Shown here: in pieces, positions 10,763-18,971 of the stretch
How the letters are laid out: each line of letters starts with the position of its first letter
How positions within the stretch are numbered: position 1 is the first letter of the stretch
Origin: an uncultured Verrucomicrobiota bacterium
GTDB taxonomy: Bacteria; Verrucomicrobiota; Kiritimatiellia; RFP12; UBA1067
NCBI GenBank assembly: GCA_946623785.1
Contig: CAMORM010000011.1
Span: forward strand, 1-37,165
Reading direction: 5' to 3'
Length of the DNA: 37,165 nt
Translations under genes and position numbers: made by a program
Notes under the pieces: model-generated
Told to the model about the DNA's origin: nothing
Seen by the model: the letters and a program-made list of their open reading frames with translations, nothing else
The model's database searches: none

Positions 10763-10773
10763 TTTGGTACAAT
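10763..10773 (+). promoter_or_regulatory. Putative proximal -10 (TTTGGTACAAT)
   Basis: Ends 7 nt before the leader-peptide ATG; same core as other -10 elements in the window. Confidence 0.5.
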
Positions 10774-10780
10774 AAGCGCA

Positions 10781-10855
10781 ATGAACAAGCAGTTTAGCCT
10801 TTACTTTGCGTGGTACTACGGGTCCGGGAGGACGCGGGGCGTCGGCGCTATTTGA
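10781..10855 (+). CDS. Aromatic-rich attenuation leader peptide MNKQFSLYFAWYYGSGRTRGVGAI
   Basis: 24 aa with F5, Y8, F9, W11, Y12, Y13 (6 aromatics in 9 residues), followed by competing antiterminator/terminator segments and pheA. Confidence 0.85.
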   Translation: MNKQFSLYFAWYYGSGRTRGVGAI

Positions 10856-10916
10856 AAGGCAACGACATAAAGAGCAAGCCAAGGCCCCGCGTCAAAAGGA
10901 ACGCGAGGCTTTTTTT
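10831..10916 (+). promoter_or_regulatory. Transcription attenuator: antiterminator segment 2 pairs with terminator 5' arm
   Basis: GACGCGGGGC (10831-10840) is the perfect reverse complement of GCCCCGCGTC (10884-10893), the 5' arm of the downstream terminator. Confidence 0.85.
10884..10916 (+). terminator. Intrinsic terminator within the attenuator
   Basis: GCCCCGCGT-CAAAAGGA-ACGCGAGGC (one C/A mismatch) followed by TTTTTTT (10910-10916). Confidence 0.88.
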
Positions 10917-10929
10917 ATGGGAGCGTCAG

Positions 10930-12096
10930 ATGGGAGAATGTGACAGAGAGGGCAACCTCAAGAAAGCGCGTGTCGAGATAGACCGCATCGACGAGGAGCT
11001 GGTGAAGCTCTTCCTCAAGCGGCTCGAAGTGTCGCGGGACGTTGCGCTGGCGAAGCGCGCCACGGGCGGTTCGATACTCGACCCGGCGCGGGAGCGCGAG
11101 ATTCTCACGCGCGTCTCCGAGGCGGCAGGCCCGGAGAACGAAAACGCGGCGCGTCTTTTCTTCTCGACGCTCTTCTCGATCTCCAAGGCGCGCCAGAGGA
11201 GCATCATCAAGGGCACTTCGCCCCTCGTGGAGGAGATCGAGGCCTCGCAGCGAAAGCACGTTGCGGGGCTTCCCTCGCGCGCGTTCGTGGCATGCTGCGG
11301 AACGGAGGGCTCTTACGCGCAGCAGGCCGTGTCGCGCCTAGTGAAGGTTCCCACGATTGTATACTTCAACGAGTTCGAGCGTGTCTTCGAGGCGGTGGAA
11401 AAGGGCCTATGCCCATATGGCGTGCTGCCGATCGAAAACTCCGCCGCGGGTTCGGTTACGGCCGTGTACGACCTCATGCAGAAGCATTCGTTCCACATCG
11501 TGAAGGCGCTTCGCCTGAAGGTGGACCACGTTCTTCTCGCAAACCCTGGGGTGAAGTTCGGCGACGTGAAAGAGGTCATGAGCCATCGCCACGCGCTTGC
11601 GCAGTGCAACAACTTCCTAAAGGCGAATTCGTCCATAAAGGCCACCCCGATGTCAAACACCGCCACGGCAGCGAAGGAACTCGCCGCTTCAGGGCGGCGC
11701 GACGCCGCGGTGATAGCGTCCCGCTCATGCGCGGAGCTTTACGGGCTCGAGGTCATCGCCGAGAAGATACAGGACGCCGCGTACAACTACACGCGCTTCA
11801 TCTGCATCTCGAAGGACCTGGAGGTCTATCCGGACGCCAACAAGATATCGATCATGCTGTCGCTGCCCCATCGCCCCGGAGCTCTTCAGGCGATCATATC
11901 GAAGTTCGCCGCGATCGACGTGAACCTCACGAAGCTCGAGTCTCGCCCAGTTCCGGGAATGGACTTCGAGTTCAGCTTCATATTCGACTTCGAGGCTTCG
12001 CCTTCGGACCCGTCGGTGCGGAGCCTTCTTTCCGAGATTTCGCAGGACCCCGAGATAGACCACTTCGGATTCCTCGGGGCGTACAGGGAGAAGTAG
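10930..12096 (+). CDS. pheA: Chorismate mutase/prephenate dehydratase (P-protein)
   Basis: N-terminal chorismate mutase (RIDEELVKLFLKRLEVSRDVALAKR), dehydratase (GTEGSYAQQAV, PIENSAAGSV), C-terminal ACT (PHRPGALQAIISKFAAIDVNLTKLESRP). Confidence 0.95.
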   Translation: MGECDREGNLKKARVEIDRIDEELVKLFLKRLEVSRDVALAKRATGGSILDPAREREILTRVSEAAGPENENAARLFFSTLFSISKARQRSIIKGTSPLVEEIEASQRKHVAGLPSRAFVACCGTEGSYAQQAVSRLVKVPTIVYFNEFERVFEAVEKGLCPYGVLPIENSAAGSVTAVYDLMQKHSFHIVKALRLKVDHVLLANPGVKFGDVKEVMSHRHALAQCNNFLKANSSIKATPMSNTATAAKELAASGRRDAAVIASRSCAELYGLEVIAEKIQDAAYNYTRFICISKDLEVYPDANKISIMLSLPHRPGALQAIISKFAAIDVNLTKLESRPVPGMDFEFSFIFDFEASPSDPSVRSLLSEISQDPEIDHFGFLGAYREK

Positions 12097-12100
12097 CGGC

Positions 12101-13207
12101 GTGACGAGAATCGAGCCAGGTGCGAGACGAGGGGAAATGCGGCTTCCGGTATCGAAGTCGCACGCCCACCGCGTGCTGATCGCGGAGTTCCTCGCGGGAC
12201 GGCTCGCCTCGCTTGCGCCGTCGGAGGCAGACTGCGACGACGTCGCCGCAACGAAGCGTTGCCTTGTCGCGCTCGCATCCGGGGCGTCTGCGCTTGATTG
12301 CGGTGAGTCGGGGACAACTCGCCGCCTGCTCGGCCCCGTTGCAGCGGCGCTTGGCATAAAGGCAGAATGGATCATGCGCGGTAGGCTCGCGTCGCGTCCT
12401 CAGATAGAATACCCCGAGATAGCGCCGGGAGTGCACGAGCTTCCCGGGGATGTCTCCTCGCAGTTCGTCAGCGGGCTCCTTTTCGCGCTTCCGGTTCTCC
12501 GCGGTGATTCGGAAATCGTCCTTACGTCTCCGCTCAAGTCGCGCGGCTACGTCGACATGACTCTTGGCGTGCTGCGCGAGTACGGGATTTCGGTCGCCGA
12601 GACGGGCCGCGGGTTCCGCGTGCCGGGGAGCCAGGGCTACACGGCCCCGGCTAAGGGGCCTCGCATCGAGGGCGACTGGTCTTCGGCCGCATTTGCCCTT
12701 GCGATGAACGCGCTTGGAAGCGAAGTCCAGTTCGCGGATGGGGGCGCAGCGTCGCTTCTGTCCGATTCGCTGCAGCCCGACCGCGCGGTTGTCCGCCTGC
12801 TCGATGTCCTTTCAGGCGAAGGCGAGAGGATGCTTGACGTCGACCAGTGCCCGGACCTGTTCCCGGTCATGGCCGTTGTGGCGGCGTGCAGGAAGGGAAG
12901 GACGGCCTTCGGCGGGACGCGCAGGCTGCGCCTCAAGGAGTCCGACAGGGTGGCGGCCATGGCGGATGTGCTTGGCAGGTTCGGAGTCCGCTGCTGCGCC
13001 GATGAGGACGGGTTCTCGGTCGACGCGAAGGGCGGGCCGCTCGCAGGCGGGGCTTTTTCGTCGTTTGCCGACCACCGCGTGGCGATGGCGGTGGCGGTTG
13101 GCGCAACGTGCGCCGGAACGCCCGTGGAGATCGACGACACGGCGTGCGCCGCGAAGTCGTACCCGACGTTCTTCGGGGATTTTGGGAGGTTGGTCGTTGG
13201 TAGTTAG
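12101..13207 (+). CDS. aroA: 3-phosphoshikimate 1-carboxyvinyltransferase (EPSP synthase)
   Basis: LPVSKSHAHRVLIAEFL, DCGESGTTRRLLGPVAAALG, RLRLKESDRVAAMADVLGRFG; GTG start 4 nt after pheA. Confidence 0.94.
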   Translation: MTRIEPGARRGEMRLPVSKSHAHRVLIAEFLAGRLASLAPSEADCDDVAATKRCLVALASGASALDCGESGTTRRLLGPVAAALGIKAEWIMRGRLASRPQIEYPEIAPGVHELPGDVSSQFVSGLLFALPVLRGDSEIVLTSPLKSRGYVDMTLGVLREYGISVAETGRGFRVPGSQGYTAPAKGPRIEGDWSSAAFALAMNALGSEVQFADGGAASLLSDSLQPDRAVVRLLDVLSGEGERMLDVDQCPDLFPVMAVVAACRKGRTAFGGTRRLRLKESDRVAAMADVLGRFGVRCCADEDGFSVDAKGGPLAGGAFSSFADHRVAMAVAVGATCAGTPVEIDDTACAAKSYPTFFGDFGRLVVGS

Positions 13208-13223
13208 TCGTTGGTGGCTAGTG
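13189..13223. repeat. Degenerate heptamer tandem array (GTTGGTC-like, 5 units) spanning the aroA stop codon
   Basis: GTTGGTC GTTGGTA GTTAGTC GTTGGTG GCTAGTG. Confidence 0.75.
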
Positions 13224-13247
13224 GCACGGATTTAAGAGGAAAGCAAA

Positions 13248-14258
13248 ATGATAATAATACTGAAGAAAGGTACGAGTTCCGCGCAGGTCGAGAACCTGAA
13301 GGCGCTGCTCAAGTCCAAGAACATCACGCCCAACGTTTCCGAGGGCCAGCTAGAGACGGTCATCGGGTGCGTAGGCGACATCGCGCACATCGACCCGGGG
13401 CTCATCGAGGCGATGGACGGCGTGGAGAAGGTCCAGCGCATCCAGGAGCCGTACAAGGCCGCGAACAGGAAGTTCCACCCGGAGGACACGGTCGTAGACT
13501 GCTCCGGCGTGAAGATAGGCGGCGGCGCGTTTGCGGTGATAGCCGGGCCGTGCTCCGTAGAGAGCGAGGAGCAGCTTGTGGGGATTGCGCGCAGCGTTAA
13601 GGCCGCAGGCGCATCGATGCTGCGCGGCGGCGCGTTCAAGCCGCGCACCTCGCCTTATGCGTTCCAGGGGCTCGGCGCTGAGGGGCTCAGGCTTCTCGCG
13701 CTGGCCAAGAAGGAAACGGGCCTCCCGATCGTCACGGAGCTCATGGACTTCAGGGACATCGAGCTTTTCAACGACGTAGACGTAATCCAGATCGGCGCGC
13801 GCAACATGCAGAACTTCAACCTCCTCAAGGAGGTAGGGTCGTACACGAAAAAGCCGATTCTCCTCAAGCGCGGCATGTCGGCGACGCTGCAGGAGCTCCT
13901 TATGAGCGCCGAGTACATCATGGCGTCGGGCAACCCGAACGTCATCCTGTGCGAGCGCGGCATACGCACGTTCGAGACGGCTCTCCGGAATACGCTCGAC
14001 CTCGGGGTAGTTACGCTGCTCCACCGCCTTTCCCATCTGCCCGTTGTGGTTGATCCCTCGCACGCGACGGGCCATGCGTACATGGTAGACTCTGTTTCCG
14101 TGGCGGCGTCGGCCATTGGCGCCGACGGTCTGATCATCGAGGTGCACAACGACCCGCAGCACGCGAAGTGCGACGGCGCGCAGAGCCAGACGCCGGAGAT
14201 GTTCGCGTCGACAATGCGCCGCATCGCCCGGGTGCGCGAGGCCATATCGCAAGGATGA
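13248..14258 (+). CDS. aroF: 3-deoxy-7-phosphoheptulonate synthase, type I with N-terminal ferredoxin-like regulatory domain
   Basis: MIIILKKGTSSAQVENL...; FAVIAGPCSVESEEQLVGIA, GASMLRGGAFKPRTSPYAFQGLG, PVVVDPSHATG. Confidence 0.94.
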   Translation: MIIILKKGTSSAQVENLKALLKSKNITPNVSEGQLETVIGCVGDIAHIDPGLIEAMDGVEKVQRIQEPYKAANRKFHPEDTVVDCSGVKIGGGAFAVIAGPCSVESEEQLVGIARSVKAAGASMLRGGAFKPRTSPYAFQGLGAEGLRLLALAKKETGLPIVTELMDFRDIELFNDVDVIQIGARNMQNFNLLKEVGSYTKKPILLKRGMSATLQELLMSAEYIMASGNPNVILCERGIRTFETALRNTLDLGVVTLLHRLSHLPVVVDPSHATGHAYMVDSVSVAASAIGADGLIIEVHNDPQHAKCDGAQSQTPEMFASTMRRIARVREAISQG

Positions 14259-14265
14259 CAACGGC

Positions 14266-14940
14266 ATGAGAAACGCATCCATAACCGAGCTTGCCGGCGA
14301 CACGTGGTTTTTCCGCGGCATGTCGCGGGAAGAGATAGAGCGACTGCTTTTCCGTTTCAACGGCGTGAAGAAGTCGTACAGGAAGGGCGAACTGATTGTC
14401 CATGCCGGCATGCTGGCGACGCGGCTCATGATCGTGGTCTCAGGGCATCTCCACGTCTACCAGCGCGTAATGGACGACCGCGAGGTGCTTGTGCGCGAGA
14501 TCAAGAAGGGCACGGTCCTGGGGCTTTGGATGCTTAACAACACCGAGATCGAGAACTGGCCCGCGACCGTTGTGGTCGAGGAGCCGTGCGTGACGATTTC
14601 TCTCGACATGGCGCGCGTGCGCAGGTTCCTTGAGTCCGGGGATCCGGCGGTGTCCAAGATAGCGATAAACGTGGCGTGTCTACTTTCGCGGGAGCTTTTT
14701 TCGGTGTGGCGGAAGCTCTCGGTGCTGAGCGAGCAGAACCTCGTCGCCCGCATACACATGTACCTTTCCGAGCTGTACCACGAGTCCGGGGATTCCGCCG
14801 AGGTGTCGGTACCGTTCAACCGCGAGCAGATGGCCGAGTACTTCGGAGTAACCCGTCCGGCCCTCTCCCGCGCGCTCGGCCAGATGCGCGACCGCGGCCT
14901 GATTTCGTGGCGCAAGAACGTGTTCAAGCTGCGGTTCTGA
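14266..14940 (+). CDS. Crp/Fnr-family transcriptional regulator
   Basis: cNMP-binding-like beta-barrel plus HTH: REQMAEYFGVTRPALSRALGQMRDRGLISWRKN; starts 7 nt after aroF. Confidence 0.88.
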   Translation: MRNASITELAGDTWFFRGMSREEIERLLFRFNGVKKSYRKGELIVHAGMLATRLMIVVSGHLHVYQRVMDDREVLVREIKKGTVLGLWMLNNTEIENWPATVVVEEPCVTISLDMARVRRFLESGDPAVSKIAINVACLLSRELFSVWRKLSVLSEQNLVARIHMYLSELYHESGDSAEVSVPFNREQMAEYFGVTRPALSRALGQMRDRGLISWRKNVFKLRF

Positions 14941-15016
14941 CCGGCACGCCTGCGGTAGCGCGCTACGCGCGCCCCTGCTGAAATGCGCCCGCCCCGTTAA
15001 TGGCAGTACATTCGCA

Positions 15017-15045
15017 TTGTGCCGCGGAGGGCGTTTTGCTATAAT
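15017..15045 (+). promoter_or_regulatory. Putative promoter TTGTGC-N17-TATAAT
   Basis: -35 TTGTGC 15017-15022; TTTTGCTATAAT 15034-15045; 19 nt before the ATG. Confidence 0.55.
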
Positions 15046-15064
15046 TGGGCGAAAGGGAACAACC

Positions 15065-16435
15065 ATGGAACTCAATCGCCGCAACTTCTTCAAGAGCGCA
15101 GCCGCAGGAGCGGCGTTTCTGCCTAGTTTCAACATACTGGGCGACGATGCCGTTGCCCCTGACAAGCGCCCCATCGGTCCAAAGGACGACCAGCTGAACA
15201 TCGCGATGATAGGCTTCGGCGCGGAAGGCAAGGTCTTGGGGGGCTCCTTGGCCAGAATACCGGGAATCAGGGTTCGCGCAGTGTGCGACATCTGGAAGTT
15301 CCAGCTGAACGAGGCACGCACATATTTCGAGCCGTACGGCATGAAGGATGTCGCCTTGTACGAGGACTATCGTGAAATGCTCGACAAGGAAGACAAGAAC
15401 ATCGACGCGGTTGTGATCGCGACGCCCGACTGGATGCACTGCGAGCATACGTGCGCGTGCCTCCGCGCGGGCAAGCACGTCTACTGCGAGAAGGAGATGT
15501 CGAACCACCTCGAGCAGGCTGCCGAGATGGTTCGCTGCCAGCGCGAGACGGGCAAGCTCCTGCAGATCGGCCACCAGCGCCGCTCCAACCCGCGCTACCG
15601 CCACGTGTTCGAGAAGGTCGTGCCGCAGATGCTCGGGCGCGTGACCCACGCATACGCGCAGTGGAACCGCACCCTGGCTGGGTTCACAAAGCACAAGCAT
15701 CCTCCGAAGCCCGATGTTCTGATGAAGTACGGCTACGAAAACGCGGAACAGTACTTCAACTGGCGCTGGTTCCACAAGTACGGCGGCGGTTCGATGGTTG
15801 ACTTAGGGTCCCACCAGATCGACCTCTTCTTCTGGGCGTGGGGCGTCCCGCCGAAGTCCGTAACCGCAATAGGCGGCAAGGACGTGTTCGACCCCCCGCG
15901 CGAGACGTACGACAACGTGATGTGCCTCTACGAGTTCGAGATGCCGGACGGCAAGGTGAACCGCGCGTACTACCAGGTGGTTTCCTCGAACGGACGAGGC
16001 GGCTTCTACGAGCAGTTCATGGGCGAGAACGCAACCGCAACGATCGCCGAGATCTCCGCCTGCGGCAACGAGGTGCAGCGCGAGCTCCGCACTGGCGGGA
16101 CGCCGCTCCTCGAATGGCAGAAGTTCATCGACGCGGGCCTCATTCTCCCCATCCGCGAGCCGGTGAAGGCGGACGACGAGAACAAGAAGAACAACATTGT
16201 CGTCGACACGCGTCCCTCCCGTCAGGCGCGCGGCAACCCGATTGCCGTCGAGCTCAACAAGCCGGCGCACATGCCGCACCTCGAGAACTTCTTCGCCGCG
16301 GTGCGCCACGGCGAGAAGCTCAACTGCCCCGCCGAGCTCGCCTACGAGAGCGCGGTTGCTGTGCTTGCCGCAAACAGGGCGGTCGAGGAACGCAAGACGA
16401 TCTATTTCAAGCCCGAGGACTTCAAGGTCGTGTAA
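15065..16435 (+). CDS. Gfo/Idh/MocA-family oxidoreductase with Tat signal
   Basis: MELNRRNFFKSAAAGAAFLP (twin-Arg); LNIAMIGFGAEGKVLGGSLARIPGIRVRAVCDIW; YCEKEMSNHLEQAAEM; GSMVDLGSHQIDLFFW. Confidence 0.92.
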   Translation: MELNRRNFFKSAAAGAAFLPSFNILGDDAVAPDKRPIGPKDDQLNIAMIGFGAEGKVLGGSLARIPGIRVRAVCDIWKFQLNEARTYFEPYGMKDVALYEDYREMLDKEDKNIDAVVIATPDWMHCEHTCACLRAGKHVYCEKEMSNHLEQAAEMVRCQRETGKLLQIGHQRRSNPRYRHVFEKVVPQMLGRVTHAYAQWNRTLAGFTKHKHPPKPDVLMKYGYENAEQYFNWRWFHKYGGGSMVDLGSHQIDLFFWAWGVPPKSVTAIGGKDVFDPPRETYDNVMCLYEFEMPDGKVNRAYYQVVSSNGRGGFYEQFMGENATATIAEISACGNEVQRELRTGGTPLLEWQKFIDAGLILPIREPVKADDENKKNNIVVDTRPSRQARGNPIAVELNKPAHMPHLENFFAAVRHGEKLNCPAELAYESAVAVLAANRAVEERKTIYFKPEDFKVV

Positions 16436-16484
16436 GATGACCGTCCGCGGGCGCTTTGTGCTGACAAAAGTAAGGAGCAGGAAA

Positions 16485-17183
16485 ATGAAGAAAATGCTGT
16501 TTGCCGCGGCCATCGCCGCCGCGATGTCGGCTTCCGCCGACGAGGCCGCGAAGAAGTCCGAGACCGCCGAGAAAAGCGAGAACGTCGAGAAGGTCGCCAT
16601 AAGGATGGAGCTTCCCGAGCCGCGAATCGTCGGTACGCCGAAGGAACTGAAGGACAAGTCGAACCTCGAGGCGGATCCCGGCATCGGCAAGCTGCGTCCG
16701 GCGATCATGGTCCCAAAGGGCTATGACAAGCTGCTTTCGCTGGAAAAGACGGTAACCGGATCCGTAGAGCCGCTCAACGGCGAGTTTGAGTATCTTACGG
16801 ACGGCGACAAGGAACTCGACATGACCTCTATGGTGATGCTCCCCGGCGGACTCCAGTGGGTGCAGGTGGACCTCGGCGAAGAGCACGAGATATCGGCGTG
16901 CTGCGTTTGGCACGACCAGGGAGACGACCGCGTCTACCACGACGTCATCTGCCAGATATCGAACGACAAGGAGTTCAAGACTGGCGTCAAGACCGTGTTC
17001 AACAACGACCACGACGAATCCGCCAAGCTCGGAAAGGGCAAGGACAAGGAGTACCGCGAGCGCAACGAGGGACGTCCCTTCCCCGTCGGCATGGTCAAGG
17101 GCCGCTATGTGCGCTTCTACTCGAACGGGTCTTCGTCGGAAGCGGGAAACAAGTACATTGAAGTAGAAGTCTACGGCAAGTGA
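16485..17183 (+). CDS. Secreted protein with discoidin (F5/8 type C)-like domain
   Basis: Signal peptide MKKMLFAAAIAAAMSASA; WVQVDLGEEHEISACCVWHD...GRYVRFYSNGSSSEAGNKYIEVEVYGK. Confidence 0.7.
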   Translation: MKKMLFAAAIAAAMSASADEAAKKSETAEKSENVEKVAIRMELPEPRIVGTPKELKDKSNLEADPGIGKLRPAIMVPKGYDKLLSLEKTVTGSVEPLNGEFEYLTDGDKELDMTSMVMLPGGLQWVQVDLGEEHEISACCVWHDQGDDRVYHDVICQISNDKEFKTGVKTVFNNDHDESAKLGKGKDKEYRERNEGRPFPVGMVKGRYVRFYSNGSSSEAGNKYIEVEVYGK

Positions 17184-17902
17184 AATCCGTCCGCGACATC
17201 GCGCGAGAGTTCTTGGGTCGCGGGGGTAAGAGGCTGCGCCCGCGACTTTGCCGTATTGTATACGAGGCACTTCTTCCTGAAGGAGGCGGGGATGTCCGGT
17301 CTGGCGAAATCGCCCAGGTGCTTGAGGCGGTCGAATGCTTCCACAAGGCGTCGCTAATACACGACGACATACAGGACGGCGACGAAGAGCGCTACGGGAA
17401 GCCTTCTGTGCACGCCGAGCACGGCATCCCGCTTGCGATAGCGGTTGGGGACTGGCTTGTCGCGGAAGGCTACCGCCTGCTGGCGACTTCCGGTTTCCCG
17501 CGAGCCGCGGACATGCTCGAGGCCGCGTCTGAGTCGCACCTGCAGCTGAGCGAAGGGCAGGGCGACGAGCTTGCGATGCGCTTTTCGGGCCCTCGCCGGA
17601 CAACGGAGGAAGAGACACTTTCGATCTACAGGCGCAAGACGGGCGAAGCGTTCGCGCTTGCGGCCCGGCTCGGGGCGATTGCGGCGCTTTGCAAAGGCGA
17701 GCGCTCCCGGCTGGTCGAACGCGAGCTTGTCCGCTTTGGGATTTCGTTTGGGGTTCTCTTTCAGATGCGCGACGATGCTGCTGACGGAGAAATCGCGCTT
17801 CCGCCTGCGCAAAGCGAGGCGGCGCGGGGGGAATGCTTCTCGTCTGCTTCCGCTATCGGCAATTCCGCGCTTGCCGCAGCCCTCCTGTCCTTCCTCGGTT
17901 GA
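17180..17902 (+). CDS. Polyprenyl synthetase family protein (short, 240 aa)
   Basis: GGKRLRPRLC, first Asp-rich motif HDDIQDGDEERYGKPSVHAEHG, second DDAAD; GTG start overlapping the previous TGA. Confidence 0.85.
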   Translation: MKSVRDIAREFLGRGGKRLRPRLCRIVYEALLPEGGGDVRSGEIAQVLEAVECFHKASLIHDDIQDGDEERYGKPSVHAEHGIPLAIAVGDWLVAEGYRLLATSGFPRAADMLEAASESHLQLSEGQGDELAMRFSGPRRTTEEETLSIYRRKTGEAFALAARLGAIAALCKGERSRLVERELVRFGISFGVLFQMRDDAADGEIALPPAQSEAARGECFSSASAIGNSALAAALLSFLG

Positions 17903-17980
17903 AATGAGGTTAGAAATGATCAACGCAAGAACAGTGCTGGGATCGACAATGGACCCATGGTAGTCAATCTGGGAAGGATC

Positions 17981-18949
17981 ATGGAAATGGCTGTTGTAGA
18001 AGGCAAAGATATCCTCAGCGACCTGTCGCAGCTTTCGAAGTCGATAGTTGTGGAGAAGAAGCCCGAGCCGAGGCCGGCAAGGCAGGAACCGAAGAGCGAT
18101 GCGGTGCCGTCGCTGCTCGGGGAGATGATGGGCGTTTCGTCCGTCGCCAAGGCGCCTCCTCCGCCGAACCGGCGGGCCGATGCAGCTATGCAGGCGCAGA
18201 ACGCGCGCAGCGAGGCTGCCGCGTACGAGGAGGCGCTTCAGGAAATGGCGCAGGAGAAGGTCGAGGTCGAGATGGAGCTCGAGGCTGCGAAGAAGCGTGT
18301 CGGGGAGCTTGAGGCTTCGTCCGCGGCGTTCGCATCCGAAAAGGCGACGCTCGAAGAGCGGCTTGCCGCGGCGGAAAGACGCGCGGCGGAGAACGACGCG
18401 GCGGCCGCCGAGCTCGCGCGCGTCAAGAGCGAGCTTGCGAAGGTGCAGAGTGCCCAGGCGGCGAAGGCTGCCGAGGCTGACGAGAAGGTGCGCGCCGCGG
18501 AGGAGCGGTTCAGGCTGGAGCTCGAGGAGGCGCGTGCGCATTCGGCGTCTGTTTCCGTACTCCTCGACCGTCCCGATGAGTTCCCAGAGGTGTTTTCCGG
18601 AGAGGTGCGCGAACATGTCCTGTCGACTCTCAGGGAGGCGTTCGCCGCCGCGGAAGGCGGCGGCAGGGAGCGCAGGGCGAGCGTCCTTGAGGCGGTCATC
18701 GCGGCTAACCCGTCCACGGGCGAGCTCGAGCGGAGGCGCGCCGAGGTGAAGCGCATTGTGCGCGAGGGCGGGCGGTTTGTCGACGATTCCGTCATATCGG
18801 AGCTTGCGCGGCTTGGGTTCCGCCACGTGAGCGGGAGCAACCACCACAAGCTCGTCTACGCCGGTGTGCGCATCGCGCTTTCCAAGACGCCGAGCGACCA
18901 CCGCGCCGTGCTGAACAACTCTACGGAAATCAACAACCTGGTCTACTGA
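17981..18949 (+). CDS. Ala/Glu-rich coiled-coil protein with a globular C-terminal domain
   Basis: Long heptad-like region (about aa 85-200); C-terminal LGFRHVSGSNHHKLVYAGVRIALSKTPSDHRA. ATG at 17981 has SD GGGAAGG; the listed start 17957 is less likely. Confidence 0.7.
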   Translation: MEMAVVEGKDILSDLSQLSKSIVVEKKPEPRPARQEPKSDAVPSLLGEMMGVSSVAKAPPPPNRRADAAMQAQNARSEAAAYEEALQEMAQEKVEVEMELEAAKKRVGELEASSAAFASEKATLEERLAAAERRAAENDAAAAELARVKSELAKVQSAQAAKAAEADEKVRAAEERFRLELEEARAHSASVSVLLDRPDEFPEVFSGEVREHVLSTLREAFAAAEGGGRERRASVLEAVIAANPSTGELERRRAEVKRIVREGGRFVDDSVISELARLGFRHVSGSNHHKLVYAGVRIALSKTPSDHRAVLNNSTEINNLVY

Positions 18950-18971
18950 CGACAGCGGCAACACAAGGAGA

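Noticed and set aside
14955-14966. GTAGCGCGCTAC palindrome after the Crp/Fnr gene
   Set aside because: Short GC-rich palindrome without a T tract or promoter relation; could be chance in GC-rich DNA.
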